Part shown: piece after piece, positions 25,983-38,845 of the stretch | Numbering within the stretch: position 1 is the first letter of the stretch | Layout: the number at the start of each line of letters is the position of its first letter | Assembly (NCBI RefSeq): GCF_000002235.5 | Contig: NW_022145615.1 | Coordinates: 27,826,921 to 27,890,920 of the forward strand | Source of the DNA: Strongylocentrotus purpuratus | Lineage: Eukaryota; Echinodermata; Echinoidea; Camarodonta; Strongylocentrotidae | Length of the DNA: 64,000 bases | Direction: 5' to 3' | Notes under the pieces: model-generated | Told to the model about the DNA's origin: nothing | The model's database searches: none | What the model saw: only the letters and a program-made list of their open reading frames with translations | Program-made: the position numbers and the translations under genes

Positions 25983-28900
25983 CTATTGCTTTGCGTCTAT
26001 TTCATGGAGCTGTATTTCCTTGTCGTCAATTAGAGCCCCATTCTTATGAACGCAAGGATTACCCTGAATCGGGTCTGATTGATTGTTGTGAGAATCGCTT
26101 TGAATGTTACGCGGCGAAAATGAAGTGATGAGAAGATCCCTAAATGGCGCCAACTTGGCCTTCCAGAGGGCGCTCACTCGTTTGTTACAACACAACACGA
26201 TGGGTAGGATCAAGGTCGAGAGTTGGTTCAGAAGATGTGCGAAGATGGCTAGACTAGGGATGGGTTTAAACAGGAAAGCCACGTAGATGATCCATGATGG
26301 AACCCAGAAGACACCAAAGATTGCTGCTATCTTTATGTGTTCATAAAAAATAAAAGGTGTAAAACAGAAATAAATGTCAATGGCAGTGGTTTGTAATGGT
26401 ATGAATGATAGCGCCAGCTATCGACGCTTCGTATGGTATAATAATGATAACAGTTATGGTAATTATCAGAACATCGATACCGGAATATAATGTAGTAAAG
26501 AACGCAAGTCGTGCATGCCTGAGCATGTAAATAAGTCGTAACCTTCTTCTGATGTAAAGAAAGAACTAATTTTCAACTCGTTATTACGCCTCCTTTGTTT
26601 AAAGGGACACCCAGTACTTGATTTCAAAGTACTCTAGAGGAAAACAGAAAATTAGAGAAGTAGACTGGTGAAAAATGGATTGAAATCGAACAGAAAGTGA
26701 GAAAATTATGATTTTTCAAAAGAATGGGCTCTTAGAATTGGCTGAACTGGTAATTTATGAGTGATGTAGTAGCGGACAAAGTTCCATTTGGTCCAACGCA
26801 CAAAGTGAGTAAATTGTCAACTTTTCAAATCGTACGACTCAGGAGAGTAATTATTTTCATTAGGAACTATAATATATGCTATCAATAATATCAGAGTAGT
26901 AATCGAACGGAGAAAGCACTTAGGAGAAAAACAACCTAAAAAAAAATCATTATGGTGCCAGGTGTCATTCCAATATTTCCTTTACAGAATTCTACAACAC
27001 TTGGTGTATTGTTTTTCATTCATCGTTGATTAATAATAATTATGAAAATCAGCTATTTTTTTTAAAAGAGCACCACTCCGGAGTATTCCCTTAACACCGG
27101 AATATGACATCTAAAAGTGTACTTTTTAGGCCATCTATGATACTACAGAATTATGGGGACTCTTCTGACACTATCTATGATATCCGAAAAACATTGGACT
27201 GTTTTTTGTCACGAAATCAAAACTTAGGAGCCTCCCTGATAATGTCAAAAATGAGATTCCTTGAAATGATCCTCATTTGAAATGTTTAACATGGAAGTCT
27301 TGTTTTGAATTCAGTATTGAGTCAATTTGAAATCCTGAAAAGGTCATTAGTTTTACTTTTTAGATTTCTGAGAGTGAAACTAAATTTTACAAGAAGAGGT
27401 AAATGGCCTACAATGTGTTGAACAGTTTTAAGACTAATTGTCAGAACTCATTGAGATCAGTGGCGTATTGCAGTGGGGAAAGCATGGCCTCTATCACACA
27501 ATTAAAACAAACAATGGTGTAGAGAGAGAGAGAGAGAGAGGCTGATTTGTTTTCACTAAGGGATTATTAATTTGTAGTGGTACATTTCATCTTTAAAAAT
27601 ACCCAAGCGACTGCTAAGATTATACCATACCTTTATTGTTATCTGACGGCCATTCCTCCAATCTGACTTTCCTCTCGAGTCCAGTGATGCTAACTCTTTG
27701 CGTGTGGCTCTCAATCTGTAAAGCACCAAAACAAACAAGAAACAGTCCACAAGGAAGGGTACTGCAGTTTGTACCGCTAAAAGATAATTAGGCCATCCAT
27801 CAACAATCCAGCAGTATTCGTCGATGTCATAGATTTTGATGCCTCCAATGTGCAGAAAGACGGCTAGGAGAGAAAAAAGCAATGGTACGCACCATCCAAA
27901 GAGAGAGAGGAGAAGGAAGAAACGACTTTCAGAATCTTCATCGACGCGATAAATACCTTTCCTGCCAAGTGTCCATGCCAGGAAAATAGCAACAGCCGTC
28001 CACCAGTAGTTTGGTACAAGTACAAAGTAGTAGATGAGAGTAGCTAAGAAAACACAGAGTTGAGGATTATCAGTTCCAAGTGGGATGTACCCTGATGTGT
28101 AACAGAGAGACAGCAACCCTGCAACTACAAGGCTCAGGACATTCTTACCATGGGTGTTACGGAGCTCTTTGAACATGACGAACGTGAGCAGGCAGCAGAG
28201 AAGTGCAGCTGAAGATAATCCGTTGAGGACTCGAAGACACATCTTCAACCACTCTGGAATCTTGTCCCACGTCTGATCGCCATCCAAGAGGATAATTGGT
28301 GGTCCAATACGTACCGTTGGGCAGTATAAGATGAACGACAAGGTACGGACTAGATCTTCAAAATCATCATTAGCGATAAACACAAAGGGAGGTGGAAACC
28401 CAGTGACTATTGTTCTTTTTATACTACAGTTACCACCTTCCTCCTGCTCCCATTCCAGTGCCAACCAATCGCTAGAAGAGGGGCACGAGTTATCCATCCT
28501 ATTATTAGCATCTGCATAAATACAGTAAAAACTGTATAGAATTGACCCACGTCCAAAGAGGTCAAATCTAAACAATCGATTTAAAACATGATTCGACTCA
28601 CACTCCAGCATCTTATATTGACAGTCCTCTGCAAAGTATTCAACATATGCAATGTTATTGTTGTTATCTGTGCACTGTTTATCAAAATCTTTTTGAAAAT
28701 TTTGCATGGATACAGAAATAATGGAATAGCTTAGATTTGAAGTCTGATCCCCGTGGTAAAATGTATTATTTCTTAGGCAAACGGGAACTGTTTCAAACTC
28801 GTCAAAATATCCTGTAAAGGAGATCGTTACTTGGCCATCATAGCCATAGTCAGCCATCCCTTTCTGCCAAAGCCTTACGTCTTCAACATCTCCAGATAGG

Positions 28901-29073
28901 ACGCTTTCTAAAGAAGTGCCAATATTTTGAACAAAGTCATCTGTGACAGAATGATTGAATTCTTCAGTCATTACTTCTGCTATCCCTGTGAAAATATGAA
29001 CAGACGATGCAAACCAAGCTGCATGTAAAGTCGCCAGGTAAAGAAGGACAAAGTAGCCAGGAATCTTACCCAT
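25983..29073 (-). CDS. 7TM receptor, type I, copy 1 (2 exons, 596 aa)
   Basis: Exon A 29073-27631 (481 codons) ends ...ITIK at GTATGG; exon B is 26330-25983, both phase 0. Residues 1-24 are a signal peptide. About 27-92 may be a SEA-like fold (FTGIAEV strand, helix, VTISFTGYF strand). A Cys- and sequon-rich region follows to about 275. Spans are TM1 279-301, TM2 311-331, TM3 338-368, TM4 384-408, TM5 430-455, TM6 about 484-504 and TM7 about 508-532. C340 at TM3 and C421 in the second extracellular loop form the usual GPCR disulfide pair. KELRNTHGKN in loop 1, YYF...NYWW in TM3 and the TM7 end resemble class B/adhesion or Methuselah-like receptors. No GPS motif is seen. The tail ends HEIDAKQ. 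It presumably signals at the cell surface; the ligand is unknown. Confidence 0.85.
26331..27630. other. Intron of 7TM copy 1
   Basis: 1.3 kb. It contains the unoccupied TTAG/TTAA site at 26732-26735 that carries a MITE in copy 3, and an (AG)n run at 27521-27540. Confidence 0.8.
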
Positions 29074-29594
29074 GTTGCATTTGTTGCTGCTAACTCGTGT
29101 CGAAGTTTTTCTCAGTCTTGGGCTAGGTGTCGAAAGTAGTGAATTCTTTTTTGCAACCTGTTCATATCCTTACAAGAGAGATTTTTCTGTCCTTACCTTC
29201 CATACATGAAATGGTTAATGCAAGCAGAGAATTTAGTGTAAGCTAGATACAATTTATTGTATAGGAAATCAAATCAAAATCAATCCGACATTTTTACTGG
29301 TAGTCATTGAAGTATCACATTCATTCTCCTTGGTATCAAGTTTAAACATTAAGAGCTCTCAGGATCATCACAAGTACGGATGTTGACGAAAGTTGGATAG
29401 ATTAATCAAGGAAGCAGACTGTTTGCTACTCATCAAATTATTTAGTGAAGAATAGTAGAACCAATCCCTGTGAAATGAATATGCATGTAGAAGAGAGATT
29501 TAGAAATGCGGCACAAAAATCGGTCTGCCAGGGTCCATATCAATGAAATCTTACTAAGCCTGTTAGTCAACTATGTACTATATCATATGTACAC

Positions 29595-32500
29595 TGTTTG
29601 TTTGTTTGTTTTATTTCCACTTTTTCATATCAATACAAAGAAACATACAAATAAATATGATGAATAACATGTAAGTTTGACAAAATTTGTTTCTAGTTAA
29701 AATAAAAGTTTCATACAAAAGGAAAAAGCAGGAGACCACATGTCGTAAGCGTAAATGCTTGAACATGACCGTGGCCTCTGCCGAGTTAACAAAATAAAGG
29801 AACAACCCATGCAACTGCATTGTATTCAATGTTAAATAAGATATAATTGAAGTGATTAAAAGTGAGCATGGCTGAATTAATTTTGAGCGAAAATAACAAA
29901 ACAAATTTAGTGAAATATTTCGTGTTGAGAAGTGCATTTGTGCAAGGTGCAAAAATTTAGCTTGGTGGAATAAAAAGAGACTAATACCTTGATATTAATT
30001 GTGTGTTGGTTTCAGTAACGGGTGATAATATTAATGTATGCAGGGTCCATTTCTGTTGACAAAGACAGAACAATTCAAGACATAACAAATTAGATAATTT
30101 TTAAATTTCTATGTAAGATCTAGTAAACTATACTGAGTTAACAAATATGCTTTCAAATAAGCTTTAAAAGAATACAGGGAGGTCCTAGTTTTAATATGGT
30201 TTGGTAAGTTATTCCAAATATCTGGTCCATGGTGTCTAATTGATCGTCGGGCTAAACTAAGTTTGGGATTATTAAGATGGTAATCATGAGCATGTCGAGT
30301 TAAATATGAGTGTACGTTTACATTTAATAAATAAAAGTTTAAAAAAGATGCTGGAAGAGTTTTGGAAGTGTACTTATACATAAAAATGGCAGTTTGGAGC
30401 GTATGTATATCATAAACCTTTAATGTTTTTAATTGACTAAATAACGGGTTCGAATTTGCAAGATAGTTAGAGTGTGTACAAATACGAATTGCTCTCTTTT
30501 GCAAAAGAAATATTGAGTTTATTTTAGTTTTACTACAGTTTGCCCATATAATATTACAATATGTTATATACGGTAAAATTAAAGTATTATAAAGAATAAA
30601 CAAAGATCTATCATTTATCAAACATTTAATTTTATATAAAATACCAATATTCCGGGATATCAAATATTTATATTATGAATGTGTTCGTTCCAAGACAAAT
30701 TTGAGTCAATAATAACTCCTAAAAATTTCGTCGATTGTTTTTCAACCAGGGATAAACCATCTATAAACAAATTACATTGTGGTTGGTCCTGGGAGTTAAT
30801 AGTTCTAAAACGGATAAAATTAGTTTTACTTATATTTAAGGATAATTTATAACATTTAAACCATATTGAAAATTACACAAATCATGATTTACAGTATCAA
30901 CAAGTGTATCAATATTTTTGTGTGAGTAAAGTATATTTGTATCGTCGGCAAAAAGAATGTAAGTTAGAGTATTTGAAGATTTTATTATATCATTTACATA
31001 AATCAAAAATAAGAGCGGGCCTAAGATGGATCCTTGAGGAACTCCACATGTGAGGTTCAATTTTGAGGAACTATTAGAATGATAATAAACATACTGTGTT
31101 CTATTTTTAAGATAGTCCTCAAACCAGGATAGAGCAAGGCCTCTGATACCATAGTGTTCTAGTTTATAAAGTAAAATTGTATGATCAATGGTATCAAAGG
31201 CCTTACTCAGATCCATAAAAACACCTATAACATGCTTCTTATTTGCGAGAGATTCAATTATTTTATCACAAAGTTTAATTAAAGCAAAATCAGTTGAATG
31301 ATTTTTCCTAAATCCAAACTGGTTAGGAATCAAAATATCGTGCTCATTCAAAAAGAAATCAATCTTTTATATACCAATTTCTCAAAAACCTTTGAAATAC
31401 TTGATAATAATGATATGGGACGATAATTTTGAAGTTTAGATGGGTCATCTTTTTTATGAATCGGTATAACCTTAGCAATTTTTAATAAGTTAGGACAGGA
31501 ACCAGTAGAGAGAGAAATATTACATATATGAACCAATGGAGAAACAATAAAGTGTATTATTTGCTTAATGAGATTCATACTTAACCCATCTGGTCCTGAT
31601 GACTTGCTTGATTTCAGTGATTGAACTATACTAATTACCTCATGAATAGTTGTGGGAGTAAAGAATAATGAATTTTCAGAGGGTTCTAAAAGATATTGAG
31701 AAAAATGATTGTTGCCAGCATCTATCTTAGAGGCTAATGTGGGACCTACATCAACAAAGTACTTATTAAAATAATTAGCACATTCATTCAAATTATTAAT
31801 GTCTTGTCCATTAACATTAATGGTTGTATTTATATGTTTTTTCTTACCAGTAAGATCTTTGATAATATTCCAAAGAGAATTATTATTTTGAGTACTCGCA
31901 ATTTTATTTGAGTATATAATTTGCGTGATAGCCGAATAATAGATGTTAACTTATTTCTATATTTTTTATATTTATCTAAATCGATATCATCTTTACTTCT
32001 TAACGCTTTCTTATATAATCGATTGCGAGTCGCAATCGATCGTAAAATGCCCCTCGTTGTCCATGGTTTCTTAGCCTTATTTTCATTTAACTTAATTCGA
32101 ACCAAAGGTATATTTTTGTTGTAATAATACATTAATTTATTCAAAAATATATCGTAAGCATCATTTGCAACTACTAAATTAAATACATCAACCCAAGATT
32201 CTGATGCTAAGTCCGCCCGAAAGCTCTGAATATTAGCATCTGTTTCTTTCCGAACGTATATATACTTCATGGACTCATGTTTAAGTAACTGAATTGTAGG
32301 GGAAATAACAAATATGATGGGGAGGTGATCAGAAATATCAGAATACAAAATTCCATTCTGACTGTTTTCATTAAAAATATTCGAAAATATATTGTCTATT
32401 AAAGTTTCAGTTATACTAGTTATTCGGGTAGCTTTGTTAATATGTGGATGGAGGGAATAAGAAGAGAGTGTAGTTAGTAACCTAAGTCCAATATTATTCA

Positions 32501-33074
32501 ATGCATGTGGAAGTAGATTAATATTATAATCCCCCATAAGATATATGATTTTATTTTCACGCGATATTAAAGAAAGACTTTCTTCTAATCTATCTACAAA
32601 CATATCAATATTACTATGAGGTGGTCTATACATTACTCCAATAAGTATATTTTTAGCTTGTTTATTTATAATTTCAATAAAAATATATTCGGAGCCATCT
32701 ACACTTAAGTCAGGTCTCTCTTTAAATGTTAAGGAATCATGAATGTACAAGGCTACTCCACCCCCTCGTCCATAACTACGATCAGCTCTAATTAGTTTAT
32801 AATTTTTAATATTAAATAAAGGAGATGATTTATTATTCAACCATGTTTCCGTTATTCCTATTATGGAAAACGGAAAATGTTGTATAGAAGAAAAAAATAA
32901 ATCCATAGAATCGAAGTTTTTATTCATACTTCTAGCATTAATATGCAACAAACTAAGGAACTGTTGATTATGGCCATCATTATTTAAATTAAAAGCAGCG
33001 TTGAAATCGTCAGTAGTAAAATATGTAGACTCATTTTCTGTTACATCTTGGTTAATTTCTAAATCAAAATTCAT
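29595..33074 (-). pseudogene. LINE ORF2 (APE endonuclease and reverse transcriptase), frameshifted
   Basis: ORF2 starts at 33074. The first frame (to about 31915) is an APE-type endonuclease: LHINARSMNKN, ITETWL, MGDYNINLL and SDHLPI. The reverse transcriptase follows: PIHKKDDPSKLQNYRPISLL, FMDLSKAFDTIDH, GVPQGSILGPLLFLIYVND and FADDTN, then a C-terminal part ending near 30109. One-nucleotide frameshifts break it near 31918, 31358, 30858 and 30665. GVPQGS and FADDT place it in the CR1/L2/Jockey group. The 3' UTR ends in (AAAC)n at about 29598-29612. The element is absent from the paralogous position near copy 3, so it likely entered after the block duplication. As annotated it is non-coding. 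Confidence 0.9.
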
Positions 33075-33450
33075 AATATTGGCCTACAATTATCAAATAA
33101 AATAATTAAGAAATGGGCCCATGTAATGATTTGAATATGATGTAGAATAATATAGTCTGTTTGATATGTAACGTTAAGCATGTAAAATTTTTCACTTCGT
33201 ACTAGTCTCAATATAAACAATCGTTTCACCGTGGGTGCATGTGCAGTGACTTGTGCAAGTGCTAAAATAATACAAAGAATGGTGAGTGAATGAACGGAAC
33301 AGCGAATTGCAGCCATTGGTGGCGGTTCCGGTTTAGTACTGACCACCGCCAGTTCAGGAAGAAAAAAAAGGGGGGGGGAATAATTAAACATAAGAGAACG
33401 TACAGTATTAAAGGCAAATATGTGTGGGTATATACAGGGACAGGTAAGAG

Positions 33451-33574
33451 CAGGGGCGTACGCAGGGGGGGTGTTTTGGGGGTTCAAACCCCCCCCTTTG
33501 GTATTTTTATGTATGTAAACCCCCCCTAAAAAAATTTAAACCCCCCCCTTTGGTTTTTTTTTTTTTTTTATTAA

Positions 33575-33607
<33 letters not shown>

Positions 33608-33705
33608 ACCCACGGCTAACCTCAATAAGGTGACCTTACCCCCCCCCCCCCAACGAAAAAAATGTCAAATTTTGAAATTTCGAGACCCCCAAAAAGTGTC
33701 CGCTT

Positions 33706-33745
<40 letters not shown>

Positions 33746-33942
33746 ACTGAGCGACTTTTCGACTGGCTGAGTCGTTGCGATTTTTTTTGGACCTCCCAAA
33801 AAAAAAAAAAAAAGTGTCCGCTTTACCCCCCCCCCCCCCCCCCCCCCCCACTGAGCGACTTTTCGGCCGGCGCGATTTTCAAATTTTCGGGAGCAAAATA
33901 TTTTAAAACCCCCCCCTTGAAAAAATCCTGCGTACGCCCCTG
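33451..33942. mobile_element. hAT-like MITE (CGTACG family), copy 2
   Basis: Ends CAGGGGCGTACGCAGG and its inverse, with perfect 8-bp duplications GGTAAGAG at 33443-33450 and 33943-33950. Same interior as 20888-21356: poly-C, poly-A and CACTGAGCGACTTTTCGGC. Confidence 0.95.
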
Positions 33943-34629
33943 GGTAAGAGGAATGCAGGTTAGAATAGATCATTTAAATGCGCAAGAGTGTATAGGTTAT
34001 GAGGCTCCAAAGAAATGGATCAGCGTCTGTCATTCATATGCTACAACAGTATTGATGGTAAACAGCAAGGAATTTATATTACAATGAATCGTATCGACAC
34101 AACTAACAATGTATTTTTATTCAACTTTATTTAATAATAAGAATGTTACACCTGTGAATTACCACGCAGTTAACCTCAATACATGTGGGCAGTTCTTAAA
34201 CAAATAATAACAAAGACAATATAAAGAGGAACAGATCGCAATCTAGAGTCTTGATCTGTAAAAAGGGAATTGTTAACAATCAAGATAAAATTGTTTAAGA
34301 TCAATCCTTCCAATATAAATGTGTTTATAATTACATAACATAACAGAAGTAGGGAATAGAATAAAAAAAAAACGGAAATTCTAAAGTGTTAACATTAAGA
34401 AAGCATGTTTTCTGTTGTGGGTAAAGGGCACTCACCCCGAAAACGCACACACGACCCGGGAAGCACGACAAAAGGAACCGATGCGCTTTACAAATCGTAT
34501 AGAGCACAAGCTCCAGCCATGCATACCAAGCCGCAGGCAAGTCCCCGAAGAGAATGTCGTTAATTAGCATAGCAAAATATTTATTACAAAAAAAAAAAAA
34601 AAATATTGCAACTGGCAAAATTCATATCA

Positions 34630-35060
34630 ATGACATGCATAACACCATGGCTAGTACACATCCATTAAATAAAACAAGTAAATGTACTACAGTGCAACAT
34701 TTTTGGTTTCTACTAAGTCTTTCGAGTTTGTATAGTGGTCACATAATTACAAAAAAAATTCCATCATTAAAAAATATTGCGGAAGTGTCAACGAACAATT
34801 ATAAATATAGAGAGGGGAAGAGAAAAAAAATACATATATATATATATATATATATAATTATGTATGAACAAAATACAAAGCATCATGGCGAGTACAAAAT
34901 ATCCATGAAATAAAACAAGTAAATGTGCCACAGTACAACATTTTCAATTTCTACTAGTATTTCAAGTCTGTATAGTGGTCACGATTTTTTTTTCCTTTTA
35001 AATTCCATGATTGAAAATATTGCGGAAGTGACAACAAACAATTAAAGATACAAAGAGGAA
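34630..35060. repeat. Imperfect direct duplication, about 240-bp period
   Basis: The two halves share AAATAAAACAAGTAAATGT, TTTCTACTA and GTATAGTGGTCAC, followed by AATATTGCGGAAGTG and AACAATTA. Each half ends in a (TA)n stretch (34832-34856 and about 35072-35084). Confidence 0.7.
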
Positions 35061-35631
35061 GAAAAAAAATCTATATATATATAATATGAACAAAATACAA
35101 AAAATATCTTGACATTTTTGCGTCAAGAAAAACAAAATATACATGTACTTAAATATATGCGTAAGTCCACAATGATTTTAACATGCATTGTACTATATAC
35201 ATTCGATTTTTAAAGCGTATAATTCATATCATATGCAAGGGCGAGACATAAATAACCGAAGTTGAAAGTCGGTGTGTCCATACAGAGTTCTATTTCGGTT
35301 TACGTTGAAGCATGTCCATTACATATTTCTTTAAAATGCTTTGTAAAGGTTTTAATGAGCGAACTTAAAGAGTCTAAAATAAATGTTCAATCAAATGTAT
35401 AATTTGATCATTGTTCCTTCTTTGTATGTAAAGTCATTATTTCTCACATAATATTCTTCTTTCCTTTTCAATTCCTTTCTCCTTCGGCATAAATTAGAGT
35501 CTGTAATGTTGAACAGAGAGAAATATAATACAGCGAAGAAGAAAAAAAAGAAAAAAAAACAAAACAAAAAGTATTTTATCGTAGAATAAATACGTAGTTC
35601 ATGCTTACATCTTTTGTTGTTTTGATAGGTA

Positions 35632-36426
35632 TCATTCCTGTTGATTATTCCATGTGTTGGTGCCTTTGTTTTTCCACTGTAAGATCACAGAGGTGCCTTG
35701 AACAATTATCCTGCTGGATAGACCTCGTTCCTTTCGGAGCTTGTAGGCTTCGTTAGCTAAAATGCCGCGTCGTTGTTTCAGGACAGGCGGTAGGTCCGTC
35801 CTGACAGTGATACGGCTCGCTTGGGCAGGTGGGCTGGGCGTTGGCTGGATACCTCCTGGTCCGGCTACTAGGGTGCGGCTGCGTAGTTGGCGCTGGAAGA
35901 GTGATAGGACGTGATCGCGGTCGGCCATGACGGCAAATCGGGCAATGATGGGGGTCGGTGATCGGGGCTGGGTGTTCTGACCCTGTGGTAGACGGCGGGG
36001 CAATCGGTGGGCGTTGATTAGCGGGATAGTTTCTGCTCTGGCATTCTCCATTCAGAGCTCTTTAAATGCTTTACGAACGATGATATACGTATCCTCACTC
36101 TGCTCGGTCTCGTGTACTCCATATAAGAGAAGGTTTTGCTTTCTATTGTAAATCTCTAGTGACAACATTTTGTCCTCCATTTTTTGTATCTGTTCCTTCG
36201 TTTTTGCTTTTAGAATTGGCAGCTCGGTCGTTTCAATATCGTGCAGTTTGTTAGAGTTAAATTCAACACTTTGTTCCAAATTCGTTAGTTTGTCACTGAG
36301 TCCACTCACTTCTCGTGTTAGCGTATCGATTTTGCCACACATCATAGATGCGAGGTCTTGAATTGACTTTTGAATGTCACTGTTCGTTGGGTGCTCAGAC
36401 TGGGGCTGGGGCATAATGTTGGTCAT
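35632..36426 (-). pseudogene. LINE ORF1p-like gene with one in-frame stop
   Basis: One continuous minus-strand frame from the ATG at 36426 to the stop at 35632, interrupted only by TGA at 36054-36052. The first 124 codons give a coiled coil (heptads from about residue 30 to 95) and then NLLLYGV, the usual start of an RRM. After the TGA the frame continues with INAHRLPR, PIIARF and a basic C-terminal part (LPPVLKQRRGILANEAYKLR), the order seen in L1-type ORF1 proteins that bind RNA as trimers. It is possibly ORF1 of the LINE whose ORF2 lies at 30-33 kb, but a 2.5-kb gap separates them. Confidence 0.7.
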
Positions 36427-36429
36427 AAT

Positions 36430-38479
36430 GGTCGAATAATTTTTTTTTACCCCAATTTATGGAATGATTGTGACAATCATTTTTCCTAATAGATCAAGAT
36501 AATACATTCTCAGATTTTATTGAACAATAATTTGTGAGTGTTTGTTTTGCGTGACTGCTAAAGCATGTATGCTACTATGCTAATCAACTAGGGGACCTAC
36601 GTCCTTAAGCCATAACTGACAGTAATGAGGATTAATGCCTCATAAAAGGGCACTAATATAGCACATCGACACGGTTTTGATCCTGGGGGCTCACAGTAAC
36701 GAGGCTGTTGCTTAGCCAATGAATCATGACTGTACGCATCGGGGGTTAGGGTACGTCACCGCCCCCACAAATACAAAAAAACAAAGAAAATGCAATAAAT
36801 TATCAATAACTCATTGCATTTTGCCCCTACCCCCAACATATTGTTTAAGGCATGCTCACATAGAGGATTTTTTTTTTTTACGCAAAACAAACACTTACAA
36901 GTTACAGTACTATTCAATTAAATCTGAAACTGTATACTATTATCTAGATCTATTAGGATTAAATCATTGTCAAAATCATTCCATACATTGGGGTAAAAAT
37001 AATTATTCCACCATTGTGACCAACAGTGTAATTATATGAAAACTATAGCTTAATAAGGTCAAATGAATATGAGATCAGACCGGCAACAAAACGAATAGAT
37101 TATGTTACCCTTAATGGGGTCGGTTTCGGTGGTTTGACTGAGGTATAATAACCAACATCAGAAAATGTCTGGGAGTGAAATATATAATTACAATCATCGC
37201 AATCGATATCACATGACAAGCTGTGGACCAATCAAAAGGTTGTTTCTTTAACAGCTTTCTATTACCCTAAATTGCCTTTTAATAAGTCGGTCGTTTTGAA
37301 TCGGTTTACAGTCAGTTTGGCATTGTGTCTGAGGCACAATATATTTTCTATCTCGTCAATTACAGTAGGCAATGTAAGTGTATGACGTTGAATTGAAAGA
37401 GTCCGGCATTAACTAATGCCCTATGCGTTAATGTACATTGACGTTGACCATGCAGGAATGTAAGCTAATTATCATACTTTTATTTATTCGCATATTGAAA
37501 CCCTAAGTGAGATTATTTGTATGAAAATGACCGACCAGTGTTTAATTTTAGTAATGATAATGATGATAGTAATGGTAATATACTAAATATTGCAATGAAA
37601 TGATTATAATAATAGTCATAATAATGACATTATTTTCATACAGTGCCATTCCAAAAAGTAACCCACCATATAACTTCACAGTGTAGCTTGCATTTATGTG
37701 TGTGGGTGCGCGCGCTTGTGTGGGTGTATTTTGTGTGAGAAGCATGTCCCTAAGAACGCGTAGAAAGGAGGCCTAACATGTAATCCATTAGAGGCCAGCC
37801 GACAAAAGAAGAGCAATGCAATGTTTAAAAAATGCAATGTTTAATTCAATATTTCTAAAAAGCTTTATTTGAAGGTGGTTTGTAGGAATAAATAAAATGC
37901 ACACAATTTTTAATTTTTCAAAAATAATAGTACATAAAACACGATTGCAACTCATTTCTAGAAATCAACTCAAGTAAATTTCTATAGCTTTGTGCGTCAC
38001 CTATTGAAATTTGCAAACATGACACCGAGGTTTTAAAGCTTATCAGTACTAGTTTACAGGAGGGATTAGACCGCCCTGCAAGATCACTGGACAGGTGGTT
38101 ATCTCATCAACTCAGCTCTCAGTTAACATAAGTAAAAGAGGATCATGGGGGACCAATGGTCACCGATTAGGCATTGTTTAATATAGAGAGGGCGCAAGTA
38201 GCTACAAGTAGTGCAGTGGGCGACAATTGTTCTGGGGTGTTCAACAGGGTAGGCCCTATTGACATTTTCCTTTAATAGTTGATTTTTCTGAGATAGTTGC
38301 GATCGTGTTATATTGAGGAATCTTGCCATTTTCAAAGAAATAATATTCAAGCAAATATTGTTGTTTTGATTAAAAACCAGCCATAAGTAAAGTGCATGTT
38401 AATATTCAATAATAATATGTCTAACTACCTTTATGAGTTATAAAAACGATTATGTCTTGTCTACCCAGGATATCTTCAT
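36430..38479. other. Intergenic within block 1
   Basis: Aligns in part with block 2: GACCGGCAACAAAACG at about 37079 against 51118, and 37925-38350 against 51160-51400. No gene is seen. ORFs at 36719-37039 and 38123-38350 lack any support. Confidence 0.5.
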
Positions 38480-38845
38480 CAATATTATTACTGTTCTTCC
38501 TGAGGGCCCTGAATCATATTAATAGGGACTTTTAGATTGGCGCAAAGACAACGGGGATTGCTACGGTCGACGTCCTTTTAATGCACTACCTTGAATGGAC
38601 GTCACACGTATCAGTCCACGCAAATCTAAAAGTCCCTATTACCCCGGCTTTAGCCGAGCTACCATGAAAAGGCGCTCGACTTTCTTTATGCCGGGTATAC
38701 CATTAACCTCACCTGTGTCGAGTGTGGCAAATGTAGATTTGTCTTGCCAAAAGACATTAGGGCCCGGCCGGCAGGAATCGAATGGCGAACCATGTGATCC
38801 ACAGTCCGGTGACGTCTACTAGACCTCGACCCCTTTCTGTTGAAC
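38480..38845 (-). mobile_element. tRNA-derived SINE, interrupted by a MITE
   Basis: On the minus strand the head at 38845-38770 has a box A-like GTCGAGGTCTAGTAG and a box B-like stretch GGTTCGCCATTCGATTCC (38791-38774). The body that follows contains GGCAAGACAAATCTACATTTGCCACAC and GTAGCTCGGCTAAAGCCGGGG, which I recall as typical of sea urchin SINEs. A 120-bp MITE (38521-38640) splits the 3' part, which resumes as GGGCCCTCAGG. The block 2 counterpart at 51530-51615 keeps only the 3' part and has no MITE. Confidence 0.7.
38521..38640. mobile_element. Palindromic MITE, AATAGGGACTTTTAGATT ends, copy 1
   Basis: Inverted ends of about 18 bp (AATAGGGACTTTTAGATT and AATCTAAAAGTCCCTATT) around a 120-bp body with no ORF. 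The paralogous empty site ATACTATTACCCC is at 51579-51591, which suggests a very short (TA-like) duplication. A second copy lies at 60939-61059. Confidence 0.85.

Larger units (their letters stand above)
33075..35631. other. Between LINE ORF2 and the ORF1-like pseudogene
   Basis: Holds MITE copy 2 of the CGTACG family (33451-33942) and AT-rich sequence. An imperfect direct duplication of about 240 bp is visible: 34637-34810 against 34880-35055 (AAATAAAACAAGTAAATGT...GTATAGTGGTCAC). AATAAAGT on the minus strand at about 34120-34130 could be a poly(A) signal of unknown origin. It may be the 5' region of the LINE; this is not proven. Confidence 0.5.

Noticed and set aside
33071..33487. 138-aa minus-strand ORF just upstream of LINE ORF2
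   Set aside because: It could be LINE leader sequence, but it has no recognised domain and part lies next to a MITE boundary.
33636..34087. Poly-Gly and poly-Pro ORFs in and beside MITE copies (also 21022-21364)
   Set aside because: They translate C/G homopolymers of non-coding elements.
38770..38840. Possible tRNA gene on the minus strand
   Set aside because: Box A and B-like sequences exist but no full cloverleaf, and the 3' side continues into a SINE body.
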